From NCBI GenBank assembly GCA_964636985.1, contig CAZWSX010000012.1, positions 130,874 to 194,873 on the forward strand: DNA of 64,000 bases. The letters are read 5' to 3'. Shown one piece after another: positions 27,701-35,758 of this stretch (positions are counted from its first letter, which is position 1; each line of letters opens with the position of its first letter). The notes under the pieces were generated by a model. It was not told the origin of the DNA. It ran no database searches and was given only the letters and a program-made list of their open reading frames with translations. Origin of the DNA: CAZWSX01 sp964636985 (GTDB taxonomy: Bacteria; Planctomycetota; Planctomycetia; Pirellulales; Pirellulaceae). The position numbers and the translations under genes are program-made.

Positions 27701-28199
27701 AGAGGACCACCTGTCGGCGGTCGGCTTTTCCATCTCCGTCGGTGTCGCGATAGTGGATGAGATCCGTGCTGTTGGCGACGTAGACACCGCCGTCGCCTGG
27801 GGCCACGCCTGTCGGAATGAACAGGCCATCGGCAAAGACGTCGGTCTTGTCGGCGATGCCGTCGTTGTCGGTATCTTCCAGCACGAGGATCTTGTCGGTC
27901 GCTTTTTGGCCCGGCTTGATTTGCGGATAGACTTCGCTTGAGGCAATCCACAATCGCCCTTGCGGATCGAAGTTCATCTGAATTGGCTTGGCAAGCAGCG
28001 GATCGGCGGCGTAAAGGTTGACTTCGAATCCGTCCGCCACGACGAACGTCGAACGTTCGATCTCGGGATCAGGCGGTGGAATGTCCTTGAGTTCTCGCTG
28101 CGCATAGGCCGACGTTGCCAGGAGGCTGAGCGTGAGCACGGAGGCGCAGAGGATGCGAGTCATATTTCTATTTCGCCGCAACAGATTCGAGGCAGTCAT
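24708..28199 (-). CDS. PVC-type heme-binding CxxCH protein (beta-propeller dehydrogenase, HEAT repeats, cytochrome c)
   Basis: A large exported protein of 1,163 residues. After the signal peptide come a membrane-bound-dehydrogenase-type beta-propeller (about 40-400; ADGFEVNLYAADPLL, WIASSEVYPQ, DGAIYIADWYNPIIQHGE), a HEAT-repeat region (about 420-820), and a cytochrome c domain with the single haem motif CQKCH near residue 884. A C-terminal beta-rich domain follows (about 990-1163). The frame opens at TTG 28205, but ATG 28199 with TAGAGAG upstream is the better start; ATG 28163 would also leave an intact signal peptide. Such proteins are typical of Planctomycetes and probably pass electrons from sugar oxidation to the respiratory chain; substrate unknown. 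Confidence 0.94.
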   Translation of the reverse strand: MTASNLLRRNRNMTRILCASVLTLSLLATSAYAQRELKDIPPPDPEIERSTFVVADGFEVNLYAADPLLAKPIQMNFDPQGRLWIASSEVYPQIKPGQKATDKILVLEDTDNDGIADKTDVFADGLFIPTGVAPGDGGVYVANSTDLIHYRDTDGDGKADRRQVVLSGFGTEDTHHLLHTLRWGPDGQLYMNQSIYIHSHIETPQGVKRLNGGGIWRFRPETLDLGVLAYGLVNSWGHHFDRYGQSFATDGAGGEGINFIFPGSVFFTAVGATRTVAGLNPGSPKHCGLEIVSGRHMPPEWQGNMITNDFRAHRVCRFVVTEDGSGFSSRQETELIKSTHVAFRPIDVKMGPDGAIYIADWYNPIIQHGEVDFRDDRRDHTHGRIWRVTAKGRPTVKGTIPREASIPQLISSLMANEEWVRTNAKLMLKERGPTDDVLRLLDRFVSFLDRAAPDYEHYRLEALWAYQALNVPREDLLQEVSRSPDPRVRAAAVRIASQWRQSIANPMEYFSRAVADDHPRVRLEGVRALADFPSLDAVQWTAKALEQPVDRWLDFAIWKTLRDLAPVWTPAVREGRFDFNGNVDHLTFALKAVDSPAVAAPLLDLVKAGRIPADRAPGVLSLVANLGGADEHASLLEMLGTSEALSPAGKASVLTAMIEASHLRRTKPAGDLVSLNKLLETSEPSLLAAALRAAGVWKFDAARKRIAELAADESRGDAAERLGAIDALAALGDGPSVDALNAVATGAQHDGVRVRAVAALAPLKTDLAAVAAIGALSRPADDGTKLDSAAFVAPILLQKTGAATLVQAIGKTKLSPDIARVLVRTARAAAQPDEALIIALRNAGGLQDAGWKFSPELVNQLVDEVKTTGNAARGEQVYRNKTLQCQKCHAIGGAGGVVGPGLESIGASAQPDYLVESMLAPAAKVKEGFHTKQIATDEGQVYTGIVIRETDNDVILRTANDETITIAKNTIEERLDGRSLMPEGLLDELTREEVVDLIRFLSELGKVGDFAVGKSRVVRRFQTLVWTPETNRLLNRNSYDIAATDNPAFTWDGAYSTVGGVLPVKDLPPFVIRQGNDPTAFVRFQVDVSTEGDIGLILNDEVHISAWVDGKPTPMTKENTLKLPTGRHTITFSVNQAKREEPLRVELVDVPGSPAQVQAVVGK

Positions 28200-28216
28200 T
28201 GTCAACTCTCTAGGTC

Positions 28217-30001
28217 TTACTTCTCGTCGCGATCATTCTCGATGCGGCGCAGTTCCCACTTTTGGGAAGCGGCTTTTCGCAGGGCGGCGATTTGTTTTTC
28301 GTACTCGGTAACCAGCGGATCAAACTGGGGGATCTCAACGGCGTTGTTTCCCTGCTCGTGTTTGCGGAACAGGAAGAGATACGTCTCGTTCTGCGGCCGG
28401 TAGCGATTGAAGAAAGCGAAGTTCTTTTCGATGAGCAGGTTGCGCAATTGCTCGCTTTGGTCGGCATCAGGACTGCGAGGGAGCGTGACGCCGGCTGCCC
28501 ACTTGTCGTGCGTGGTGCCGTCGATTTCTTTTCCGTCCGCGAGCAGACGGTACGTACCCGGTGGCAATCCACGGACCTTGACCTGGAAGCCGGCGCTCGC
28601 GGTATCGACCTTCCCTTGCCAGCGCGGCGGCGCCGATCGCGGTGCGCTGCGAGACGATTCGCCCGCCGTTTGCCATTCGAGAGGAACGGCCGGCAACGGC
28701 AAAACGCGGCGCTGGGCGGAGAACGTGAGCCCAGTGGCCGTGGTCTTCAGATCGCTGATCTCGACACCTCTAGCGTGCAGGATATTGGACGAGAGATCGA
28801 TCTCGAGTTCGCCTGCGGCTTCGGTGGCTCCGAGTCGTTCGGCGAACTTTCCTGCGAGTCGCCAGTAACCAAACGCCGAGAGGTGGATGCCGTTTTCGGT
28901 GAGTTGTTCGTTCTCGGCATCGGCCGACATGTCGAAAAACCAGTGCCCGCGCGCTTGCGCCGCGTCTGCGATAGCCGCCGAGTAAATCGCCAGGTTAGCG
29001 TTGTAGTCCTCGGGGACCTTCAGCCCCTGGCGAGATTCGTGACGGCGCGGTCCCAGTAAAACGATTCTCGCCCCAGTCGCTTCGAGTGCATCGAGCAAAA
29101 CGCCAAGACCGGCTTGGAACTCGCTCAAGCCAGTGCTTCCGGCGTAGGCTTCGTTTTCACCATAGTGAACGACGATGACCGTTGGTTCGCACAACTGCAC
29201 GTCGCTGATGAGGCGTTTGAAGCCGTCCGCTCGCTGGCCGAAGACTGCTCGCGCGTCGCCCCAGACATTGTCGCCGCTCCAGCCGAGATTGCGGACTGCA
29301 ATGTTCTTGCTCTGCGCGCCGGCAATAACGGCGTGCTCCAGGAAGCCGTAAAACTGCTCGCGTTCGAAGAACGTTCCACCCAACAGAACGATGCGATCGT
29401 TGTCGCGGAGTTCGAAGACGCCTGTCTCGGTCGACCGAGGCTTGGCGGTGGCCAGGGGCTGCTCGTCGATAACTGCCCCGGGCGGACCCCACGGTCCAGC
29501 TTTGCCGTATTCCCCTAAAGCGATCGCGGGCTTCCAGGCACTTTCGTCGAATTCCATCCGATGCCACGGCCCAGCGGCTTGTGCAGCGGTCTTCCACCCT
29601 GTGTCGGTGGCTACTTCGAGGCTCGGTTTGTCCTTTTGTTCGATGGTGAGTCGAACCATCAAACCGGCCGGATTATCGGCTCCGTCGTTGGTTGCTCGAA
29701 TAGCGAGCAAGTTTCGGCCCGGCGTCAGGAGTGGCGAGATGACGAATCGCTGCCGCGGATTCCAGCCACCTCCTTTGCCAACGCGCCGGCCGTTGACGAA
29801 GAGTTCAAAGTAGTTGTCGGCGGCGATTTCGAGCGTTCCCGTAGTGGGGGCTTCGAGATCGAAGGTCTTGCGAAAAAGGACGTCGCCTGCCGGAGCTTTG
29901 TTGACGGCCTGGGCATCGTTCCAGATCCACTGCGGTTCTGTGGCCAGGAGTTGACTCGCACCCAACGAAATAACGATGAATAGACTGACGGTGCGAATCA
30001 T
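28217..30001 (-). CDS. Secreted SGNH/GDSL-like protein with N-terminal beta-sandwich
   Basis: A 594-residue exported protein (signal peptide residues about 1-20). An N-terminal galactose-binding-like module (about 25-160; FELFVNGRRVGKGGG) precedes an SGNH-hydrolase-type domain (about 200-400) with blocks NLGWSGDN, HYGENEAY and NGIHLS. The block I segment reads LLGGTFFERE, with no Ser where SGNH enzymes have GDS, and the last block has Asn instead of Asp before the His. It may therefore be a non-hydrolytic member. I start at ATG 30001; a TTG lies five codons upstream. It is 17 bases before the PVC-cytochrome gene, so they form one operon. Confidence 0.88.
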   Translation of the reverse strand: MIRTVSLFIVISLGASQLLATEPQWIWNDAQAVNKAPAGDVLFRKTFDLEAPTTGTLEIAADNYFELFVNGRRVGKGGGWNPRQRFVISPLLTPGRNLLAIRATNDGADNPAGLMVRLTIEQKDKPSLEVATDTGWKTAAQAAGPWHRMEFDESAWKPAIALGEYGKAGPWGPPGAVIDEQPLATAKPRSTETGVFELRDNDRIVLLGGTFFEREQFYGFLEHAVIAGAQSKNIAVRNLGWSGDNVWGDARAVFGQRADGFKRLISDVQLCEPTVIVVHYGENEAYAGSTGLSEFQAGLGVLLDALEATGARIVLLGPRRHESRQGLKVPEDYNANLAIYSAAIADAAQARGHWFFDMSADAENEQLTENGIHLSAFGYWRLAGKFAERLGATEAAGELEIDLSSNILHARGVEISDLKTTATGLTFSAQRRVLPLPAVPLEWQTAGESSRSAPRSAPPRWQGKVDTASAGFQVKVRGLPPGTYRLLADGKEIDGTTHDKWAAGVTLPRSPDADQSEQLRNLLIEKNFAFFNRYRPQNETYLFLFRKHEQGNNAVEIPQFDPLVTEYEKQIAALRKAASQKWELRRIENDRDEK

Positions 30002-30323
30002 GCCGGAACGACCCAAATTGGGAGGTGGTGGATGGAGAGGGCCCGTGGAACGTGCCTCAAGGCCGGCGCGGAGAGGTGGGAAGGTGCTGTCAAGGGAATC
30101 GAGGGGAGGGGGGGACGCTTCGATGGTTGCCCGTGACTTGCGTGAAATGGGGCGTCGCCTCGGAAAAACGGCCTCTTCGTGTCCAGGGTAGCCGCCTAGA
30201 ACCTGTACGCAAGCCCCGACGTAGGACGCCGAAGCAGTCAGATGGTGAACCCGTTGGGGCGCGGCAGGGTCTTGTGGAGCGTGATTGAACCACGGGGGCG
30301 GGTCTGGTAACCTCGAAACCTAT
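30002..30323. other. Divergent intergenic region between SGNH and sigma-factor genes
   Basis: It carries the promoters of the leftward envelope operon and the rightward sigma-factor gene. A purine-rich stretch (about 30062-30125) is the only compositional feature. I see no ORF that I would support. Confidence 0.35.
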
Positions 30324-30956
30324 ATGTCGACTACATCCAGCGGCAACGAATCGTCCGACCTAAGCGAACAAGAGGAAAACTCTCTCTTGGAACGGCTTAA
30401 AGCTGACGATGATGCCGCCTATGCCGAGGCGGTTCGCCGCTATGGCCCCCGCTTATTGGTGGTAACCCGCCGTTTGCTTGGCCAAGAGCAAGACGCCCAG
30501 GATGCCGTGCAGGATGCGTTTCTTTCTGCATTTCGCGGCATCCAAAATTTCCAGGGCGATGCAAGATTGAGTACCTGGCTCCATCGGATTGCGGTGAACG
30601 CATCGTTGATGAAGTTGCGCACCAAGCGTCGCCGCCCCGAAACTGCGATCGAAGACCTCCTCCCCAGGTTCCGCGAGGATGGTCACCGGGTGCAGGATCG
30701 CGGGCCCTGGATGATGACTTTGGACTACGCTGTGCAACAGCGGGAAGTCCAAGAACAGGTGCGACTGGCGATCGACCGGCTCCCGGAAGCCTATAAGGAA
30801 GTGTTGACGTTGCGCGATATTGAAGGATTATCAACCGAAGAGACGGCTCAGCGCCTCGGTGTGACCGATGGTGCCGTGAAGACCCGCCTGCACCGTGCCC
30901 GCCTTGCCTTGCGCGAATTGCTGGACAAGTTCATGCGTGGAGAAGAAGACTCGTGA
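30324..30956 (+). CDS. ECF-type RNA polymerase sigma factor (sigma-70 family)
   Basis: A 210-residue sigma factor. Region 2 covers about residues 30-105 (YGPRLLVVTRRLLG, QDAQDAVQDAFLSAFRGI, STWLHRIAVNASLMKLR) and region 4 about 145-205 (RLPEAYKEVLTLRDIEGLS, TEETAQRLGVTDGAVKTRLHRAR). There is no region 3, which makes it an extracytoplasmic-function type. The start is ATG 30324; the frame opens at a TTG 13 codons earlier. Its last four bases overlap the start of the zinc-finger gene (GTGA), the usual arrangement for a sigma factor and its anti-sigma partner. Confidence 0.95.
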   Translation: MSTTSSGNESSDLSEQEENSLLERLKADDDAAYAEAVRRYGPRLLVVTRRLLGQEQDAQDAVQDAFLSAFRGIQNFQGDARLSTWLHRIAVNASLMKLRTKRRRPETAIEDLLPRFREDGHRVQDRGPWMMTLDYAVQQREVQEQVRLAIDRLPEAYKEVLTLRDIEGLSTEETAQRLGVTDGAVKTRLHRARLALRELLDKFMRGEEDS

Positions 30957-31234
30957 ACTGCCAACATTGCATCGAATTTTTGATGGCGTACTGCGACGAC
31001 GAACTTCCCGTTGATGAACGGAAGGTGTTCGAGCAGCACATGCGGATGTGCCAATCGTGCTGGGATTACCTGGAGTCGTACCGCACGACGGTAGCCTTGG
31101 CCAAATCGATGGGCGAAGAGCCCCCTATGCCTAAGTCTTGCAGTGAGTTGCCCGAAGACATGCCGGAGGCAATGCCCGAGGTGATGCTCAACGCTATTTT
31201 GGCGGCGCGTAAGACTTCGAAGACCAACGGCTAA
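30953..31234 (+). CDS. Zinc-finger (zf-HC2) anti-sigma factor
   Basis: A 93-residue protein with the ZAS signature: MNCQHC at the N-terminus, then FEQHMRMCQSCWDYLESY, giving the HxxxCxxC zinc site at about residues 29-36. The GTG start overlaps the sigma stop, so translation is coupled. No membrane segment is present, so it should be a soluble anti-sigma that releases its partner on redox or zinc loss, as in the RsrA/ChrR type; the signal is unknown. The C-terminal 40 residues are acidic and Pro/Met-rich with no recognised domain. Confidence 0.9.
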   Translation: MNCQHCIEFLMAYCDDELPVDERKVFEQHMRMCQSCWDYLESYRTTVALAKSMGEEPPMPKSCSELPEDMPEAMPEVMLNAILAARKTSKTNG

Positions 31235-31469
31235 GCATTGCTGGTCTGAGAAATCGACCAAATAACGGCAATGGTTTCGCTCATCCGCGGAGCCTTCTTG
31301 TTGGATTCGTCTCTCGATTCCTGAGAGATCGGCGAGCTTCGTGGGGAGCTGTGCCTTTTTCTTATGTAGCACACAAAGACACGAAGACACAAAGAAGGAT
31401 TATTGCTGCAAACGCCCTTCGAGTCGCTTATTCTAGCTGGCGGTTGTAGGTTTCGCTGGCGAACTCGAA

Positions 31470-33791
31470 ATGGGGCGACTCATGTTTGTCCGTCTAGGAT
31501 TGGTCGTTGGCCTTTGTCTTGCCGCTGGTTCCACGCTTGTTGCTGCCGAACCGAAGCAGCCAAGTCCCTGGGCGGAACGGATTCAGCCCCAGCCCTTCGA
31601 CAAAGAACCGTTTCACGCGGTGCGCGTTCCAAGTTGGGTCCAAGAGACCATTGGCTGTGGCTATACACTCTCGGTGATGAGCGGCCAACAGCGAGCCGAA
31701 GCCGTGAAGCATGGCGTCACGATCAGCGAGATGGGTTTTGTCGACCCGTTCTACACCTACTACGACAGCAAGTTTCTCAAACGCCGCAGCCCTTATGTTC
31801 CGGCCGAGGGGTTGGCCAAGGATCTGGCCGAGTACAAACGCCTCGGCGTGCGCGTGCTTGGCGTCTATCCGCCGTGCTTGCAAGCGGAAGTCTATGAACT
31901 CCACCCCGATTGGCGGCGTATCGATCGCCCCGATGGGCAAGTCCCGCAGATCGATATGACGCAATTTCCCCATGGTGGAATGCTTTGCTTGCTCGGTCCG
32001 TATGGCGATTTCTTCATCGACGTGCTGGCCGAGATCACAACCGAGTTCCCGCAAGTCGATGCTTTCAGCTTCGATGGCCTGCACTACGGTGGCTTTTGTT
32101 ACTGCGAACATTGCCGGGCGAATTTCAAACGCGACAGCGGCAAGGAGATTCCGCCGCCGAACATGGACGACCCCAACTTCCGCCGCTACCAGCACTGGGC
32201 AGATCGGAAGATGGAGAACCTCATCCAGCGAATGCAAACGCGCTTGAAAGGGATCAAGCCCGAGATGGCGCTGATCACGTGGACGACCAACGCGGGTCGC
32301 TGGGGCCACTTTCTATCGATCCCGCGCAACATGCCAACGCGGATGAACTTGCTGCTCGATGCGCCTGATCAAGAGTTCTGGCTCGACGAAACCAACCGCG
32401 GGCAAACCATTGTCCCCGCCTTTGCCAACGCCTACATCTGGGCGACGACCAATCACCGTGTGGCCTTTAGCGAGCCGTACCTGATGAGTCACGGCAATCC
32501 CTACGGAAAGGATGGCTTTCCGGCCCACGAAGTCGAACGGCGGATGATGCTGTCGCTGGCGTACGGCGCTGCCCCGAGCATTGCCGCCCTTCAGCCACCG
32601 CGTTTGCAGCGAGATTTGTACGACGTGATGGATCGGGTCCAAGAACGCAAACCCTGGTTGACCAACAAGCGGCCCGAACCGTGGGCGGCACTCTTGATGT
32701 CGGACAATACTCGCAACTTCTACGGACGCTCGGCAGGGCAAGTCGAAGACCGCTACATGTCGCACGTGCTTGGAGCATTTCGAGCAGGCGTCGAAGAGCA
32801 TCTACCGACCACCGTCATCAATGACTGGAATCTCAACGACGAAGACCTGGCCAAGTACAAGGTGCTTGTTTTGCCAAACGCTGCGTGTTTGGACGACGCA
32901 CAACTGGCAGCGATCGATCGCTTTGTAAAACGCGGTGGCGGCCTAGTCGCTTCGCTCGATACATCGCTGTTCAACGAATTCGGCGATCCACGCGCCGACT
33001 TCGCGCTGTCGGCAGTGCTTGGCGTTCGTTGGAAAGGCGTCGCGACCGCGAAGTCGCAGCCGCAGGAACTGGATGTCAACTTTGCCCAGGCGATTGGTCC
33101 CGACTACTGGGAGAAACGCAAGAACGCTTTCGACTTGCGAGTCGATTTCAAATCGGAACTGGCGACCGGACCGACGGCCGGGCGATTGCCCAAGGTCCTC
33201 GACGACGAGCCTGTAACGTTCAAGGGACCAGCACTGGCCGTGCAAGTGGTCGACCCGAAGGCGGCGACTGCCGCGACGTATGCGGGCAAGGGAGTGGCGG
33301 AAGCGGCGGGGCCGGCGATCATTACTCGCAAGCATGGAGAAGGGCGCGTTGTGTATTTTGCTACCGGAGTCGACGCTGCGCATTACTCGTATTCCTATCC
33401 CTATCAGCGGTCGCTGTGGGCCAGTGCTGTCCGCTGGGCTGGTAACAGTCCGCAACCGGTCGAAGTCGCGGCGCCGATGTGCGCTCATGCCAACCTCATG
33501 CGGCAGACGACCAAAAGCGGCGAGCGGCTGGTGCTGCATCTCTACAACGATGTGAATACCACGGCCGCGCATGGGCTGCCCGTTGACGATGTGCCGCTAC
33601 GTGAAGAAACGCTGCCGATCCACGACATTCGGGTCCGATTTGCGCCGAACTATCGCATTTCGAAGATTTCTTGGGAACCGGAAGGGATCGAACTTGCGTC
33701 TGAGGTGACGCCCGAAGGGACCACCGTCGTGGTGCCCAAACTGGGAATTCATGGGATGGTGGTCGCTGAATTGGACGACAGCCCGAAGTGA
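31470..33791 (+). CDS. Secreted GHL6/beta-galactosidase-like glycoside hydrolase
   Basis: A 773-residue exported protein (signal peptide about residues 1-26, cleavage after VAA). The TIM-barrel part (about 60-390) resembles hypothetical glycosyl hydrolase 6: VDAFSFDGLHYGGFCYCEHCRANF with its CxCxxC-type cluster near residues 210-217. Residues about 400-540 look like the beta-galactosidase trimerisation domain (GATase-like; VLVLPNAACLDDAQLAAIDRFVKRGGG), and the tail is beta-rich. ATG 31482, four codons in, is an alternative start with GGGG just upstream. The substrate cannot be told. The next gene, a Hint-domain protein, starts 12 bases later, so they are co-transcribed. Confidence 0.85.
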   Translation: MGRLMFVRLGLVVGLCLAAGSTLVAAEPKQPSPWAERIQPQPFDKEPFHAVRVPSWVQETIGCGYTLSVMSGQQRAEAVKHGVTISEMGFVDPFYTYYDSKFLKRRSPYVPAEGLAKDLAEYKRLGVRVLGVYPPCLQAEVYELHPDWRRIDRPDGQVPQIDMTQFPHGGMLCLLGPYGDFFIDVLAEITTEFPQVDAFSFDGLHYGGFCYCEHCRANFKRDSGKEIPPPNMDDPNFRRYQHWADRKMENLIQRMQTRLKGIKPEMALITWTTNAGRWGHFLSIPRNMPTRMNLLLDAPDQEFWLDETNRGQTIVPAFANAYIWATTNHRVAFSEPYLMSHGNPYGKDGFPAHEVERRMMLSLAYGAAPSIAALQPPRLQRDLYDVMDRVQERKPWLTNKRPEPWAALLMSDNTRNFYGRSAGQVEDRYMSHVLGAFRAGVEEHLPTTVINDWNLNDEDLAKYKVLVLPNAACLDDAQLAAIDRFVKRGGGLVASLDTSLFNEFGDPRADFALSAVLGVRWKGVATAKSQPQELDVNFAQAIGPDYWEKRKNAFDLRVDFKSELATGPTAGRLPKVLDDEPVTFKGPALAVQVVDPKAATAATYAGKGVAEAAGPAIITRKHGEGRVVYFATGVDAAHYSYSYPYQRSLWASAVRWAGNSPQPVEVAAPMCAHANLMRQTTKSGERLVLHLYNDVNTTAAHGLPVDDVPLREETLPIHDIRVRFAPNYRISKISWEPEGIELASEVTPEGTTVVVPKLGIHGMVVAELDDSPK

Positions 33792-33803
33792 TGGAGCCGA
33801 AAG

Positions 33804-34604
33804 ATGCCTAGCTCGCCGTCCCGCTCCGGCATTCGCTTTTCGCTTCGGACGCTGATGATTGTTGTGGCGATCGCCGCTTGCTGTCTGGGCTACGAACTCA
33901 ACGCAGTCCGACAGCGCAAAGCCGCGCTGCAGGAACTGCGAAAGACCTTTCTGGCAGACGTTGTTACCTCGAAGGAGCACGAAGAGCGAAAGATGGTGGG
34001 GACTCCAGCCAAGCTACCAAGGCCCTGGTTGGTTCGGCGACTTATGGGTGACGAGGCGATCTACCAGATCACCTTCTATTCCAACATGGGAAACTACCAG
34101 CCGGCCGACAAGGCGCGGGCCAAGTGGATGTTTCCCGAAGCGGAAATATCGGAACGGGAGCAGCTGTTTGAACCTTGCCACCCAGGTTGCTTTCCAAGGG
34201 GGACACTTGTCGAAACGCCAGCCGGACAGAGAGCGATTGAAACGATTGCTGTTGGCGATCCTGTGACAAGCGTAAGGGGAGATGGTTCCCTTGAGTCGCT
34301 CAAGGTGCAATCGATCTTCAGGACTGAGAATCGCCTGTGGATTGTCGAGACTGATGCCGGCTCACTCACGACAACCGAAACGCAACCACTGCGGATGGCC
34401 GACGGTACGACCAAAGGAGCAGGCGAACTTGTGGCCGGCGATATTGTTTTGCGATTCGACGGCGCTCAAACTAACGAGGCGACTGTGGAAGGGGTGACCA
34501 AGACGGAGCGTATCGCGCAGGTGATCAACCTTGTTCTCGGCGATCGCCAGGCCTTTGTGGCGGGCGGCTTGGTCGTTCGCAGTAAGCCGCCCCGCGACCA
34601 CTAG
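33804..34604 (+). CDS. Membrane-anchored Hint-domain protein with planctomycete FSLRTL anchor
   Basis: A 266-residue protein in two parts. Residues 1-125 hold the planctomycete anchor motif FSLRTLMIVVAIAACCLG (residues about 13-30) and then RPWLVRRLMGDEAIYQI, resembling the start of planctomycete leucine-rich-repeat proteins. From Cys about 132 the sequence turns into a Hint (intein/hedgehog) fold: CFPRGTLVETPAGQRAIETI, VGDPV, a TTTETQPLRMADG block B and VINLVLGDRQAFVAGG near the end. Block B has Gln where active Hint domains have His, and no terminal His-Asn pair is visible, so self-splicing is doubtful. ATG 33804 has GGAG eight bases upstream. Function unknown. Confidence 0.8.
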   Translation: MPSSPSRSGIRFSLRTLMIVVAIAACCLGYELNAVRQRKAALQELRKTFLADVVTSKEHEERKMVGTPAKLPRPWLVRRLMGDEAIYQITFYSNMGNYQPADKARAKWMFPEAEISEREQLFEPCHPGCFPRGTLVETPAGQRAIETIAVGDPVTSVRGDGSLESLKVQSIFRTENRLWIVETDAGSLTTTETQPLRMADGTTKGAGELVAGDIVLRFDGAQTNEATVEGVTKTERIAQVINLVLGDRQAFVAGGLVVRSKPPRDH

Positions 34605-34713
34605 CACCGCTGGCATTGGCAATTCGTTGCGACTTTGACGGTTGTGTCAAGTTTGCCGCTGCGCCGCGACGAAGAACGATAGGGTATCTCAATCCCTTGT
34701 CGGGTGAACTCGC

Positions 34714-35142
34714 GTGACGTTTCTTTACGCCGCAGGCATTTTGGGAGGCGCCGTCGCCGCGCTGCCGCATGCCGTTTCGGCGGTGGGGAAGGCGTTCTCG
34801 CTCACAGGGGATGCTACGTCTACAAACAACACGAGCAGCGCGGCCTCGGTGCCGCCCGCCAGCGCTAGCGAATCCAGCATTGCTTCTTTGACCAAGCGAT
34901 TGGCGTCGTTGGTGCGCTTGGCTGGAGTCCAGCCCAGCGACGATATTGTCGTGTCGGATGACGGCCGCGGCGGAGCCAAAGTGAGTGCGTCGCCGCAAGT
35001 CGCCGGCGTTGTCAGTCACGTGCTGGCCCAAAACCCGGACTGGGTTAAAGATTTTCAAGACTTGCTGAAGAACAGCCCCAACACGCCCATCGTGTTGAGC
35101 GCAAGTCAACAGGCCAGCAGCTCGATCGATCTCGCAGCTTAA
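34714..35142 (+). CDS. Hypothetical protein, 142 aa
   Basis: The gene starts at GTG 34714 with GGGTGA six bases before; there is no ATG in the first half. The N-terminus (LYAAGILGGAVAALPHAVSAVGKAF) is weakly hydrophobic. Residues 35-60 are Ser/Thr/Ala-rich linker. The C-terminal half looks folded, with VRLAGVQPSDDIVVSDD and a helical segment before a Ser/Ala tail. I recognise no family. It follows the Hint-domain gene by 109 bases on the same strand, but no terminator or promoter is obvious between them. Confidence 0.6.
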   Translation: MTFLYAAGILGGAVAALPHAVSAVGKAFSLTGDATSTNNTSSAASVPPASASESSIASLTKRLASLVRLAGVQPSDDIVVSDDGRGGAKVSASPQVAGVVSHVLAQNPDWVKDFQDLLKNSPNTPIVLSASQQASSSIDLAA

Positions 35143-35165
35143 GAATTCGCGTCGTTTCGCGAATG

Positions 35166-35726
35166 CTATTCTTCGTCACTCGCGGACGACTCCGCTTCGA
35201 GGACTTGCTTGAGTCGGCCCAGCGAGGCCTTCATCCCGTCGTCTACGGCTGATTTGCACATGGCGCACATCAGATTCATCGGGTAGGGAATCTCGCCATC
35301 GTACACCTGCCGCACGCTTGTGTTCCCGTCGGACCCTGTTGCGAGATAGATCCGCGTTGGGTTCGTTCCCACAAAGGGCTTTTGGAACCGGATCTCCATT
35401 TCGATTCGTTCATCCGGTTTGAGCGCCTTGATTTCCAATTGCCCGACGCCGACGTTTTGATTGTCACTTTCCCACTGAAAGATACTGCCTACCTCTCCAG
35501 GCGTTCCCCGATGGCTTGTTTTCGCTTGTGGATCGACTGCCAGCCACTCGTTGAACTGGCTTTGATTCCGAAGATCGGCGATAAAGGCAAAGACTTTTCC
35601 TTGTGGCGCCATCACCACGATTTCCCGTTCCGCAACATACGTGCGGGGCATACACGCGGCGATCAGAAAGGGGGCCGCGACGAGGCAAGCCACGACGATT
35701 GCCAGTCGAATGAGCCACTTTTTCAT
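35166..35726 (-). CDS. SRPBCC family protein with N-terminal membrane anchor
   Basis: A 186-residue protein. One hydrophobic segment (residues about 5-25) precedes a START/SRPBCC ligand-binding domain (MAPQGKVFAFIADLRNQSQFNEW, IFQWESDNQNVGVGQLEIKAL, and the final GMKASLGRLKQVLEAE helix). This is the polyketide-cyclase type of helix-grip fold, which binds hydrophobic ligands. ATG 35726 has GAGGAG six bases upstream. It is the last gene of the ArsR/VOC operon. Such genes are often next to ArsR and VOC genes, but their ligand is unknown. Confidence 0.88.
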   Translation of the reverse strand: MKKWLIRLAIVVACLVAAPFLIAACMPRTYVAEREIVVMAPQGKVFAFIADLRNQSQFNEWLAVDPQAKTSHRGTPGEVGSIFQWESDNQNVGVGQLEIKALKPDERIEMEIRFQKPFVGTNPTRIYLATGSDGNTSVRQVYDGEIPYPMNLMCAMCKSAVDDGMKASLGRLKQVLEAESSASDEE

Positions 35727-35758
35727 GACTTGCTCCTCGAAATGTTGTTGAAACGAAG

